This document shows, one piece after another, positions 45,620 to 56,593 of a DNA stretch of 64,000 bases (positions are counted from its first letter, which is position 1; each line of letters begins with the position of its first letter). The position numbers were made by a program, and so were the translations under genes. This DNA comes from Periconia sp. R9002 (Eukaryota > Ascomycota > Dothideomycetes > Pleosporales > Periconiaceae). The notes under the pieces are model-generated. The model had not been told where the DNA came from. It made no database searches and was given only the letters and a program-made list of their open reading frames with translations. Location of the stretch: contig JAMAHW010000010.1 of the NCBI GenBank assembly GCA_023627715.1, positions 186,001 to 250,000 on the forward strand, written 5' to 3'.

Positions 45620-46831
45620 TTATTGCTTCGCTTTTGGTGTAGTGGAGGTCGAATCTTCTTCTTCTTCGGGCCATCTTAGATTGCGAGCTGGTTGGAACGT
45701 GATTTCGCCCCGTTCAGCAGCTGCGAGACGAGCCTTTTGACCTGCTTCTCCAGCACGGCCAAGCACGCCTGCAATGACCTGGATGCAGCGAAGACTGCAT
45801 ATAATGAGCTTGTGAAGCGATGAATCAAATCGGCGCGACTTACCTGTCATCATTGGCTGGAATGGGGTAGGTAACCCAGGTAGGGTCGGCATTGGTATCG
45901 ATGACGCCGATGGTGGGAATGGCATTCAGAGCGCATTCGTGTAGAAGGACGTAGTTCTCGAGCGGATTTAAGCATACAACCAGATCGGGCCTCAGTACCG
46001 GTCTGTCAGGGAGCTGGTCATCAAACTCGGGTTGGTGCTGATCCTTCTCGTCGACGACCATGGTGCGGCATTTGCCCAGGATCTGCTGCCCATTGGTGAT
46101 GCTTCCTGGAATCCACTTCTCGAACAAATGATAGCCCTTGGCCAGCTGTGCAGCTTTCACAACCGGCCTATCTTGCTGGTCACGCGTGCCGACAAACAGC
46201 ACCATGCCGCCGCGCCGACAGACCTCCTGGACAACCTTTGCGGCACGGCGCAGGTGGGCAGCAGTCGCTTCCAGGGATATAATATGAACACCTTGTCTTA
46301 TTCCATGAATGTAACGAGCATTTGCGGGATTCCAGAGTGAGGTGGCATGGCCTTGGTGGGCTTCGGAAGCGAGCAGGAGCTCAAGCGTCACATCGGCGGG
46401 CGAAGGGGGGTTGTTAAGGAGAGTGTGCGGTTGATAGTGAGGGCTGATTTCTGAGCCCAATTTACTTAGATGCTTTTCTGTTGGGATTGTAAGCACTGGC
46501 GACCTTTCTCGATTCACAAATGGACATGCTCACGCTGCTCCTTGTACAGGTGATACTGCTCAGCGAGGGTGCCATTGGATTCGGGGTTGGAGGTAGGTGC
46601 CGTAGGGAGAGATTGAGGCGCAGTGGTGTTGAACTGGGCCTCGAGAGATTGCATCTGCTTCACACTGTTTTCGCTGGATGATTCAATGGAGTCGACCTGC
46701 GTGGACAGGAACCGTCGCAGGGTATTCCGGTTCTGAGCGAGGGCTCGGCGGCCTGCGACTGTTACTAGAGGGCCATTGCAGGCAGCAGAATGCAACATAC
46801 CATGACGGGCGATTGAGTTCCGTACTATCAT
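45620..46831 (-). CDS. MRP4: Mitochondrial small-subunit ribosomal protein uS2m (Mrp4)
   Basis: Three exons on the minus strand, 46831-46534, 46477-45844 and 45794-45620, give 368 residues. The N-terminus (MIVRNSIARHGML, then GRRALAQNRNTLRRFLSTQ) is a mitochondrial presequence. The uS2 fold follows: LGSEISPHYQPHTL, GHATSLWNPANARYIHGIRQ, GVHIISLEATAAHLRRAAKV, GGMVLFVGTRDQQDRPVVKA, the WIPGSITNGQQILG loop, PDLVVCLNPLENYVLLHECA and IPTIGVIDTNADPTWVTYPI. uS2 binds at the back of the small subunit next to the mRNA exit. An in-frame 42-nt stretch at 46800-46759 has GTATGT and CAG ends and may be a micro-intron; without it the protein is 354 residues. Divergent from wc-1. Confidence 0.94.
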
Positions 46832-48189
46832 GCTTGCGGGGGTAGTTGTGTTAATGGATTGCTGTTCACCTCGTTGTTCGCAAAAAAGTCGCGCGGAGGC
46901 TTGGGACGGATTGGGGTTATTTCTTGGCAAACCAAACCACCACGCTTCCACGGATGTGCATGCTATACATGTATGTCCTTGATCGAACTTGCAACCATGC
47001 GATGCACAATTAAGTATTTTGATAATTAAAATGGCGCAGAAGAAGAAGTTGACACGAGACAATATTTGGACAACCAAGAAAGATGATGTTCCCCCAAGTG
47101 GCTTGTTGGTCCTACATTGGTTACGTTCAGGCAAGTAGATGGATGAAAAGACGGGATAATAGAGAGGGATGGCGAGTGATGACCAAGCAGCAAAAATACC
47201 GTCTGGGCCAGATGTGACTTCCCGCCCGAACATGCCTCAATGACGTCTGTTAGCGCGTGCTCGCCCCCATTCGTCGTCTTCTCGCCCTACTGTATGTTGT
47301 TGATGGACGGGACGAGAAATTGGAAGGGAAAGGGTCCTCCACGAGGTCCACGTACGCGTACCTGGCTCTACGCTGTGCATCGGCGATGAAGCAGATGGAT
47401 GCACCTCGCATGGGCTTTTTCAGTGTCATGAGATGGCCCGTTTCGGCCATCATGGCATTTTTGTCTCGGATGCAAAATGGAAAATCGCATCAGGCCGACA
47501 GTCGCTCCCTCTCCCCTCCAACGCCACCTGCTGTGCTCTGCTCTGCTCTACCTGCTTGGTTGGTATCCTCTTCAACTCGATTGTCTGTAGGCGGCTGGGG
47601 GAGGCCCTTGTCCCCTTTTCTCCATGCTTCCTTCTAATTCCATGTCTTTGTCCATTTGTTTCCCATGTACATGTAGATCCCCTAGATAGCCATCGAATCT
47701 TTCATAGCCAAAAGCGCCGACGGGTCTGAGTGGTGGCTCTCTGCAGGCCGGCTAGACTACCAATTAGTGTCTTCTTGCCTTCTTCACCACTAACTTACCA
47801 CCTCTCTCTCTGCCGCCGCCAAAGCCCACGGGACATTCATTCGCCTCGCACAACTCACAACTCACGCCTCACGCCTCACGCCTCACCCCTCCCGTCTCTC
47901 ACCGCTGCGCTGCCTGCACCTGCTCATCCAAATCGGTTCCCCTGCGCTGCCCTGCCGCCGCTGCCTTTGTTTGCTCGCAGCCTCCGTGCTTCTCCCCGTC
48001 CCCGCTCCACCTCCGCTATATACACGGTTCGGCCTGTCCTTTTTGCCGCTATCGCCTTCACTTTCGCCGTCGCCCACGTCCTTTTCTTCACCCGTCCTCC
48101 GCTCAACCCCCGCGGGGCGTCGCAACCCTCGATGCGTCGATACCCTTCTATTGCTGCCCACTGCATGAGCTAGGACGCGGACCGCTGCC
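46832..48189. other. Divergent promoter and long leader between uS2m and wc-1
   Basis: A 1.36-kb divergent region. From about 47480 to 48180 the plus strand is strongly C/T-rich, typical of a long fungal leader upstream of the wc-1 start. A short tandem CTCACGC repeat (about three copies, 47871-47891) lies in it. The apparent 147-codon frame at 47730-48173 is a product of the C/T bias. Confidence 0.5.
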
Positions 48190-51100
48190 ATGAATGGGTA
48201 TCCCTACCCACAGCGGTCCTTCGCGAATGGCGGGAACATGATGGACATGTCGGGGGACGGTTTGGACGCCTATGGCATGAACCAAGGCCAATCTCTGGAC
48301 GACATTGTCTCGCAAAATGACAAGGACCGAAGGAGAAGCAGTATGCCTGTGGGTGTCTATCGTGGTGAAGCCCCCATCAACTTTGCCGAACCCGCCAGTC
48401 CCAACGCTCGCCGCTTCTCCCAGATGAACTTTGGAGACCCAAGTAACTCCGTCATGGAGGATTTTCAATTCGACATGCCCACAGGTGCCGCTTTACAGGG
48501 TATGATGCGCAGTGGTACATTCCCCCACACATCGACCGAGATGCCTAGCGACCGCACACCCGTCACCGACCTGGCCATAAACACGCAATTTACCAACGCA
48601 ACCTCTCCCTACCCGAACATGCCTGCTCCGGGCTCTGCCTATGCCTCCCCTATGAATACCGGTCTTGAAATGGACATCGCAAGCCCTTACCCAGCCATGT
48701 CTCTCCCCCTCGATATGACCGACTCTCTGCAAATGATGCCTAGTGATCTAAACATGTTTTCCAACTCCCAGTTTCCTAGCCCTATGGTCAATTCTTCCGG
48801 TACCCAAGACTTCGTCGGCCCTGCTGCCACTCCTTCGACGAATCCCAACGTATCATCCCTGCAACGGTCCGATCCATTTGCCAGCGAATCTTCCAGTGCT
48901 ACCCCCGATGCTCGATCACATGATCCGTCCCGCTCCAACAGTCAAGAGCAAGTTAGTCAGCGTTCCTCTTCTCGGCCACAGAGCGAGAAGCAGCATTCAT
49001 TCAGGGATCCTTCACAAATGAGCCGGTTGTCCCTTCAAAATCAGCAACCCACAATGCTCCCTACAGAGCAACATATCAACCCTGAGATTATGAGCCAAAT
49101 GAAGTTCCCCTGGAGAACACCCCCTGGCGGCTTTCCTTCCATGAAGGAGTCCAATCCGCATACTAAAACCCAATTTAAGAATGCATATTCCTCAACAGGC
49201 TTTGACATGTTAGGTGTGCTGGTATGTTACCATATTTTTACAACTGCGAAATCTTGCTAAGACCAACACAGATGAGAGTCGCATCCAGACCAAATCCTCA
49301 GATTGATATCGGGTCTGTGGATTTATCGTGTGCGTTTGTAGTGTGCGACTACGAATTGGACGATGTGCCCATCGTTTATTGCTCAGAAAATTTCGAGCGA
49401 CTCACTGGTTACAGTAAACACATGATTCTGGGCCGCAATTGTCGGTTTCTCCAGTCACCCGACGGTAAAGTCGAACCTGGCATCAAACGCAGATATGTCG
49501 ATGATGATTCTGTGTATTACCTAAAGGACACAGTCGAGAACCGGCAGGAGGCACAGATTAGTCTGATCAACTACAGAAGGGGTGGTCAGCCGTTCATGAA
49601 TCTCCTTACGATGATACCAATTGCATGGGAGAAAGGAGGACCTATGAAGTTTATTGTTGGATTCCAGGTTGATCTTGTAGAACAACCCGGATCCATGACC
49701 AACAAGAACCCAGGCATGTCACTGTCCCCCAGACAATTTGTTGACAATACTGACTTGGTATAGACGGAACATACCGAGTAAATTACCAGCGAGGCGTGTC
49801 GATGCCGAGCTATGTATTTACTGACCATAAATCGCACGGGGAGCATCATCATGGGCATACCATCTCCAAGGACGAGGTATCGAACGTGTTGGCTACTTAC
49901 GGCTCCACTAGCGACTCTGAAATCACACGACGCATCTGGGATAAGATATTATTGGAAAATACCGACGATGTCGTACACGTATTGTCATTAAAAGGTTTGT
50001 TTCTCTACCTATCTCCGTCAAGCAGCAGGATCCTGGAATACGAACCAAGCGAACTCGTGGGAACAGCGCTTTCATCTGTTTGTCATCCTAGTGACATCGT
50101 TCCGGTTACACGAGAGCTGAAGGATATGGGCAATGGTGCTTCCGTCAACGTAGTGTTCAGAATTAGGCGCAAGAACAGCGGGTACATGTGGTTTGAGGGT
50201 CACGGCTCTTTGCACACAGAGCAAGGCAAGGGCCGAAAGTGTATCATATTGGTCGGGCGGGAAAGGCCGGTTTACACTCTGAGCAAGACGATCGTGCGTG
50301 CGTCTGGTGGTGTTGGTGATAACGAGCTTTGGACGAAGCTGTCAACATCTGGGATGTTCTTATTCGTCTCATCCAATGTTCGATCCTTGCTGGACAAACA
50401 ACCAGACGATCTTGCGGGAACCAGCATACAATCCTTGATGCGCCAAGAGTCCAAACAGAATTTTGGTAGAATCCTCGAATTGGCAAGAACCGGAAGAAAG
50501 GGAGATGTAAAACACGAACTGATCAACAAACGAGGTCAAGTACTGCAAGCTTTCACGACGATATACCCTGGCGATGCTATCGAGGGTCAAAAACCTACGT
50601 TCTTGGTTGCCCAGACTCGACTACTTAAATACTCCCGAAACAGCACGGGACATCGGCCTTCCATGTACAACAGCAAAGATCGCTCATCTGATGGGTTATC
50701 GCATGCTTCACTAGGCTCAGGGGTATCACCTTTTCATGCATCAGTGGCAGATGGTTCAGGCGTGAATAAGACCAACGACTCTCGATTCACATCAACGGAA
50801 CTATCCGCTGCTACATTTGCGGGACAGAACGGCCTCCGGATTGGTCACCAGGACCATTCACTTGCCTCAGAAGACAATATCTTCGACGAACTCAAAACAA
50901 CGAGGAGTACAAGTTGGCAATACGAGCTGCGGCAAATGGAAAAGCGAAACAGATACCTCGCAGAAGAAGTGCAAAGCTTACTCGCTGCAAAGAAGAAACG
51001 AAAGCGGAGAAAGGGAGCAGGTCATGCGCAAAAGGACTGTGCGAATTGTCATACAAGAACTACCCCTGAATGGAGAAGAGGGCCATCTGGCAACAGGGAT

Positions 51101-51497
51101 CTTTGCAATTCTTGCGGTCTGAGGTGGGCTAAACAGGTCAGTTACTCCAATCCCATTCTTCTCTGACCTACTACTGACTGTTCGATTACAGCAAGGACGT
51201 GTATCTCCAAGGACATCATCTCACACGAGTGACAAGAGTAAAAAGAGTGTGTCTCCACGACACAATCAGACCATCCTCCCCAACATCATATCAGAAGCCA
51301 TACCGGAAGCCCCGCAAGAAACAGATCTAGAGAACAAAACGCCAACGGGCTTGGTCTCGAGGCCAACGCAACCAAGCCCACATCATCAGCCATCAAACCA
51401 TGACGCACATACTTCCAAGATTCCCAGGACTGCTACAGCGCAAGATGTAAGCGCCAGCATATCGTCTAAAATCGAAGAGGGAGCCAAACCAGATTGA
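48190..51497 (+). CDS. wc-1: White collar 1 blue-light photoreceptor and GATA transcription factor
   Basis: Four exons, 48190-49221, 49272-49713, 49764-51136 and 51192-51497, give 1050 residues. The first 340 residues are a disordered Pro/Ser/Met-rich activation region. The LOV domain begins about 362 and carries GRNCRFLQSPDG with the flavin-adduct Cys at about 401. A PAS domain follows from about 555 (LENTDDVVHVLSLKGLFLYL) and another from about 675 (FLFVSSNVRSLLDKQPDDLA). A basic nuclear signal (KKKRKRRKG) precedes a Cx2Cx18Cx2C GATA zinc finger at about 917-945 (CANCHTRTTPEWRRGP, CNSCGLRW). WC-1 pairs with WC-2 to activate light and clock genes. Intron 2 has a GC donor (GCATGT, 49714) and a TAG acceptor (49763); only this splice gives NPDGTYRVNYQRGVSMP, which is in phase. 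No poly-Gln tract is seen. Confidence 0.97.
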
Positions 51498-53807
51498 TAC
51501 GCCTTGGATTACGTTTTCTCAGCGCAACTCGCTACGTCATTTTCCGCTTTATTTTCGGATAATCTACCTCTGTGCGATCCGATATACCCTACACGCGATT
51601 ATGTTCTCAACACTTCATTTCACGTCTTGGTCCGCTCTTTCCTGAAAGATACACAGTCACACTTCTTGAGGGCCCTATCATTACGGGTTCGCCGATTCAT
51701 GTTGGTCGAAAAGCAATTTTTTATGCTGGATCATGTATCCGCTATGATTTATAACCAAAGTTTCGGATGTGACACAGTTGACATTTTGATCAATGGGCTC
51801 GGTTACTAAGCATGCAAAGATATTATCAGGGCGTTTGAAAACACGGCTGTGGCTTACATACACGGGTAACGGATGAGAATGATAGATTTCGTTCTGCATG
51901 AAACAGTGTTCTTTTTTTTCATGATGGCTAGGGCCTACTTGCTTGCTCATATACATACATGATGTACATATTATTACGTCGAATAGCTATTTTATTTAGA
52001 AGTTTTCTTTCATACGTGCACGAAGACCCAAGGGTACACGCCGGTGATGGAGTACCAGGAGTCGTGCTAAGGGTTCTTTTTGGTAGAAGATTGAAGCATG
52101 CTCTTTCCAATTCTTGTATTTTACTTGGCTTTGTCTTACGGATCAGCGATTCCGCTTCATCTTGAAAAATCATCTGCTGGCTCGTGTTTCAACAGTAGAC
52201 AGCCCATACATAGAAGTCGGAGAATTTCTCGTGGGAAAGAGATATTTCCTACGATGCTATACCATCCGAAGCAATGGAGCAAGAGTTTCAACGAGTAAAT
52301 GTATCTAATGCCAAAGACTTGGAACATCGTCCAACTTTACGAACTCTCCTGTTGGGGTATATTGCAATTATCTCAGCTTTAGTTTTACCTCTTGTTAAAA
52401 TCAAAAGTCACCCTCGCCCGGGCTGCCACAGAACTGGTTACTACCCACGGCCATGCAGTCTTTGTTGGCAACTGAGGGGCTCTCAAAGCCATTGCCAGGG
52501 ACTACATGTTCTAGTCCCGCGACAGCTCTTTGGTGGAGGCTATTTTATTGAAAATCAAAGCAGGTGGGCCACGTTGCCCTCAACTCACTTTTTAGAAATT
52601 TTCTGCAAGCAACGTGGCAATGCATTATGCACTTTGGAAAGGTCGTGGAGATGAGAAAGAGAATTTTGCTGAGACATGGCAAGCTGGATATGCACCCTTC
52701 GTTTGCCAATCGTAGTTACTGCTGTGTGGGTCATGCAGCACGCCATATAATTGGGGCAGAAGCGGGAGATGGGGATCAGATCAGAGAAGATGAGGTTGGT
52801 GGTTCGTGTGGGGGATCGAAGCATTGGGCTGGAAGTATCTATTAATATCAAATTGTGGGGGGTGTAACCAGGAATGTTGCTGCACCTGCCATTGCTTTCC
52901 TCTGCGTGGAGAAGGAATTGATTTGGCTTTGGCTTGGTGCTGTCCATCTCCAGCAACCCGAGATATACGAGATGTGGAAGTGAGGTTAGAGAAAGCGAAC
53001 ACGCGACGGCGCAGACAGACACAAGTTGGTAGTTACCACGCCGCACCGGAGAGAGCTTACTGTACCTGACGCGGGCAGGCAGCGAAATTACGATGGTCAC
53101 GGAAGATTGCCCGAGGCGGTCCATGACGCTTCAAGCAGAGGCCGCTCGAGCCACATTTCACCATGCTCCCACACGACACAGTACATGCATGGGTGGAACG
53201 GACGGGCGGTGCCAGCTCTTCCTGTTGGTTCCTCTGCACTGCACTGCGCTGCTGACTGATGGATCCAGTACCAGCCCAACGGGCAGCTGCTGGACAACAC
53301 ATCCGTCTGCTTCTCCACACCTTTTGCTTCATCCCTCTCTGACATCGTGTGTTGCATTGAGTTGCGCTTCGCTTTTCCTTTCTTTCCGCGTTTCCTTCCT
53401 TCTTCAATTTCCTTCTTTTTGGCGTGTTTCATGACTCACTACTCTCATTGCCGCGTCTTCTCTCCGCCTGCTTCTCCCTCGCACACGCACACGCATACGC
53501 ATACGACACTTCACTAAAACCTGTTCGGCCCCCATCGCTCGCTCCCCATCCTAGCCTTCGTTGGGCCCTCTCGCCGACTTCAGACATTTTATCTTGCGAT
53601 AACGGCGACGAGCCAGGCGGCTGTCAAGCCTGCAGATTCCAACACTCGGCTGCCACTTGTCAAGGCAAATCGTCCCTCGAAAGTTTCGGACGGCCGATTT
53701 TTCCTGCTCTCAACGCATTTCGTCCCGATTACAGGAACGGCGCATACCTGCTGGCCATCACCCCACTCAGACTCTGAACCGTTCAGCGTGGTATCTAAGT
53801 CCAAGAT
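51498..53807. other. 2.3-kb region with only remnants or small frames
   Basis: No full gene is recognised. Around 52098-52560 several short frames look protein-like but in different phases, suggesting a decayed or unrecognised small gene (listed separately). The right-hand end (53320-53540) is C/T-rich and is the leader of the Ras-like gene, with CACACGCACACGCATACGC text near 53477-53500. Confidence 0.45.
52098..52560 (+). pseudogene. Possible remnant of a small (secreted?) protein gene
   Basis: The frame from 52098 starts with a signal-peptide-like segment, MLFPILVFYLALSYGSAIPL. In the next phase the text STVDSPYIEVGEFLVGKRYF followed by LRCYTIRSNGARVSTSK (about 52183-52300) looks more protein-like than the first frame at that point. 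Further on, KSKVTLARAATELVTTHGHA (about 52400-52460) is again open in another phase and meets a TGA after VFVGN. No splice sites reconcile these phases cleanly. This could be a decayed gene, a gene with sequence errors, or chance. I do not recognise a family. Confidence 0.2.
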
Positions 53808-54727
53808 ATGGACGAAGACAACAGAATCACAATTACTGTGTGTGGAGATGGTGGATGCGGCAAAAGTTCTATAACTTTGAGATTGGTGAGAAGTCAATGG
53901 ACGCATGAGTAAGTTGGTGAAAATTCATCTGGCGTTCATGTCTCGAGCTTATACTGACTGCTCTGCTTGCCTAGATATGATCCTACTATTGGTGCGTTAC
54001 ATTGATCTTTTGAGCTGCAAATGGTCCTTGCGAGACACCAGGCTCGTCTTCAACTTGGACGTTGAAGTTGAAATGCTAATAATCCCACAGAAGATTCTTA
54101 CTCCGTAACCCGCACGATAGATGGAACATCTTACTTCCTACAACTCACCGACACTGCGGGCCAAGAAGAATATCGCTCTCTCTGGGCCTCATCCAATTTG
54201 CGCTCCGATGCGTTCCTTCTCGTCTACGACATTACGAACGCGTACTCGCTCGACGGCCTCGAATACTTCACCGATATGATAGACATGGAGACAGACAATC
54301 GAATCGATAAAGGCGAGGTGCCACCTGTGAAAATCGTTGCTGGAAACAAATGTGATTTGAGCAGTCAGAGAGTGATCAAGAGCCAGCAGGGGCTAGAGTG
54401 GGCCAGGAAGCGAGGTTGTGGGTTCATGGAAACCAGTGCAAGGGAGATGGTCAATATCGAAGAAACTTTTGCTTGTACGTGTTGCATTCCACGCAAATAT
54501 CTATAATGGTGGTGTGTCGGTAACCCACTAACGCAAGCATAGTGCTGGTGCGTCGCGTCGTTGAAGCTCGTCGCCTAGCAGCATCTGGAGGTGCATCCAA
54601 TGCGCTGCAGCCTGTCCGAACAGCCGCCCTAACTCCGATGAATGATAAAGAGCAACATCCGACGGGTTCATCAGATGAAAAGGCTCACGAGTCATCGAAT
54701 ATTTGGAAGAAGCTGCGCTGCTGGTGA
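53808..54727 (+). CDS. Ras-like small GTPase without CAAX box
   Basis: Four exons, 53808-53908, 53975-53991 (17 nt), 54091-54474 and 54543-54727, give 228 residues. The G-domain motifs are all intact: P-loop GDGGCGKSS, switch I YDPTIEDSY, switch II DTAGQEEYRSLW with the catalytic Gln, NKCD for guanine recognition and ETSAR. GDGGCG keeps both glycines of the Ras 12/13 position. A fungal-type loop (EPTDNRIDKGEVPPVKIVAG region) lengthens the domain slightly. The C-terminus (HESSNIWKKLRCW) lacks a CAAX motif; it ends in Cys-Trp, so normal prenylation is not expected, although acylation of the Cys is possible. Microexon 2 encodes the middle of switch I (YDPTI), and skipping it would destroy the protein. 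Function unknown; polarity and stress signalling are guesses. Confidence 0.92.
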
Positions 54728-55555
54728 GCAGTTATGCTGTATAAAACACACATCTGCGAGCTGAGGCGAAAGGTGCAAGCCCTAATTTTGAGAGTACCTC
54801 TTCTTCTTAGGCTTGAGCTAAGACACCTTCGGAGGAGACAAACAAAGAATCGAATAATGCCACACCGTTGTACGAGACTAACGCGGCGGCTAGCAGAGTT
54901 ATCTAATCTGATGGTGTACCATCCTTCGAGTCTTTGCTTGTCTCCTCCGAAGGTGTATTGTCTAGCTCTCGGTTCGGGCTTACATTTTCGTCACCGCATA
55001 CATTTTCTATTACTGTTGAAATACTAATCATGGGACGACTACGAGTGAGGATACAAAGGTGGGGATATGTCAGCGCTTGGTGTTCGTTTTTCCTGTTTAT
55101 TTCCTGATTTTACGCTTTCTTCTGTTTCTTGTAGATACCCTCTGTGACACCTGACATCGAAGTTTGGATGCCATGGGATAAAGTACCCAGACCAATTCAA
55201 TCTTGTCAACTGAATATTTAGTGGAGACTTCGTCGTGTGTCCGGATAAGCCGAATATACTAGGCAAAGTGTTCCTGCATATGTAGTTCCGACCACGGCTC
55301 GGTAGCGTCGTCTTGGCGCTATCACGTCAATCGAAGAACTTTGATTTGCTTCTTCGAATACGTACCGCCCCAAATATTTACACCACAATTATTTCCGTGT
55401 CCTCTTACTTTCCTGGAATCCAATTGAAAAAGCGACGGGGCCTCGCTGTTAGAAGTGAAGGAAAATCATCTTTTCCCCGCTTCGATCCGGTACCGGACTC
55501 TGGGACCCGTGCGTTGATAAGCTAACGAGGGGAAAGGCGGTGTTGAACAGCGGAG
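54728..55555. other. Intergenic between Ras-like and carrier genes
   Basis: About 830 bases including an imperfect long inverted repeat: text CACCTTCGGAGGAGACAAAC near 54820-54842 is mirrored by GTCTCCTCCGAAGGTGTATT near 54942-54962, giving a 19-nt stem (CACCTTCGGAGGAGAC paired with GTCTCCTCCGAAGGTG) separated by about 110 bases. No coding signal otherwise. Confidence 0.5.
54827..54957. repeat. Inverted repeat, 16-bp perfect arms, in the 3' region of the Ras-like gene
   Basis: The arm CACCTTCGGAGGAGAC at about 54827-54842 is exactly complementary to GTCTCCTCCGAAGGTG at about 54940-54955. The loop is about 100 bases. It lies about 100 bases past the stop codon of the Ras-like gene, so it may form a stem-loop in the mRNA trailer or act as a 3' end signal. 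Confidence 0.6.
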
Positions 55556-56593
55556 ATGGGTGTTGATGCTGAACTGGAGCTCCCGGAGCATGGTTTGAAG
55601 AGGACTCTGAAAGACTTGTTTTCGGGGGCAACGGGAGGCATCGCGCAGGTATTGCTTGGTACGCGAGTCAAGTCTGATGGATGTTACACAGGCATCACGA
55701 GCACAATTAACATTTACAGGTCAACCCTTCGACATTGTCAAGGTCAGGCTCCAGACCACCCAGCAGTATACAGGCGCATTAGATGCGGCAACCAAGATCT
55801 ACAAGAGCGAGGGACCATTGGCTTTTTACAAAGGCACTCTAACCCCGTTGATAGGCATTGGGGCTTGTGTATCTGTCCAGTTTGGTGGGTTTCATTACGC
55901 CCGGAGAGCATTTGAAGCGCAGAACACCATCAAAAAAGGGACACCACAGCTATCTTACGCACAGTATTACGCATCGGGAGCTTTCGCTGGTATTGTCAAC
56001 ACGGTCCTCTCGAGCCCAATTGAGCATATTCGCATTAGACTGCAGACTCAACCGCACGGCGCGGGCCGTCTCTACCATGGACCCATTGACTGCGTGAAGA
56101 AGCTCTCAGCACACGAAGGACTGCTTCGAGGTCCCTACCGTGGCACCGCCGTTACGTTCCTGAGGGAAGCGCAGGCCTACGGTGTTTGGTTCACTACGTA
56201 TGAATACTTGATGAACAAGGATGCTCAACGCAACAACATCCCGCGTTCCGAAATCAGCACCCTCAAAGTGGCCTTGTACGGTGGTCTTGCAGGGGAGGCG
56301 CTCTGGATCAGCAGCTACCCGTTTGATGTTGTGAAGAGCAAAATGCAGAGCGATGGGTTTGGCGAGCAGCAGAAGTATAAGAGCATGCGGGATTGTTTTG
56401 CCAAAACGTGGAGGGCAGAAGGCATGGGGGGATTCTGGAGAGGCATCGGGCCGACATTACTCAGGGCGATGCCTGTTAGCGCGGGAACGTTTGCGACGTA
56501 AGTGGTGGCCGTGACAAGTGTGATAGTGACAACGACTGACGGTTGTGAACCTGTGCATGCAGTGCTGAACTCACGATGCGATTGATCAACTAG
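55556..56593 (+). CDS. YMC1: Mitochondrial carrier, Ymc1/Ymc2 type
   Basis: Three exons, 55556-55658, 55720-56497 and 56563-56593 (31 nt), give 303 residues. It has the three repeats of the mitochondrial carrier family: repeat 1 with GQPFDIVKVRLQTTQQYTGA, repeat 2 with SSPIEHIRIRLQTQPHGAGR, and repeat 3 with SYPFDVVKSKMQSDGF. The three P-x-[DE]-x-x-[KR] signatures and six hydrophobic segments are intact. Flanking text (KDLFSGATGGIAQVLLG, FYKGTLTPLIGIGACVSVQF, GPTLLRAMPVSAGTFAT) fits Ymc1/Ymc2 best among yeast carriers. Those carry small organic or amino acids; the exact substrate here is inference. The last ten residues (AELTMRLIN) come from the tiny third exon, whose reading matches the family C-terminus and confirms the splice. 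Confidence 0.95.

Noticed and set aside
47730..48173. 147-codon frame upstream of wc-1
   Set aside because: Low-complexity result of a C/T-rich leader.
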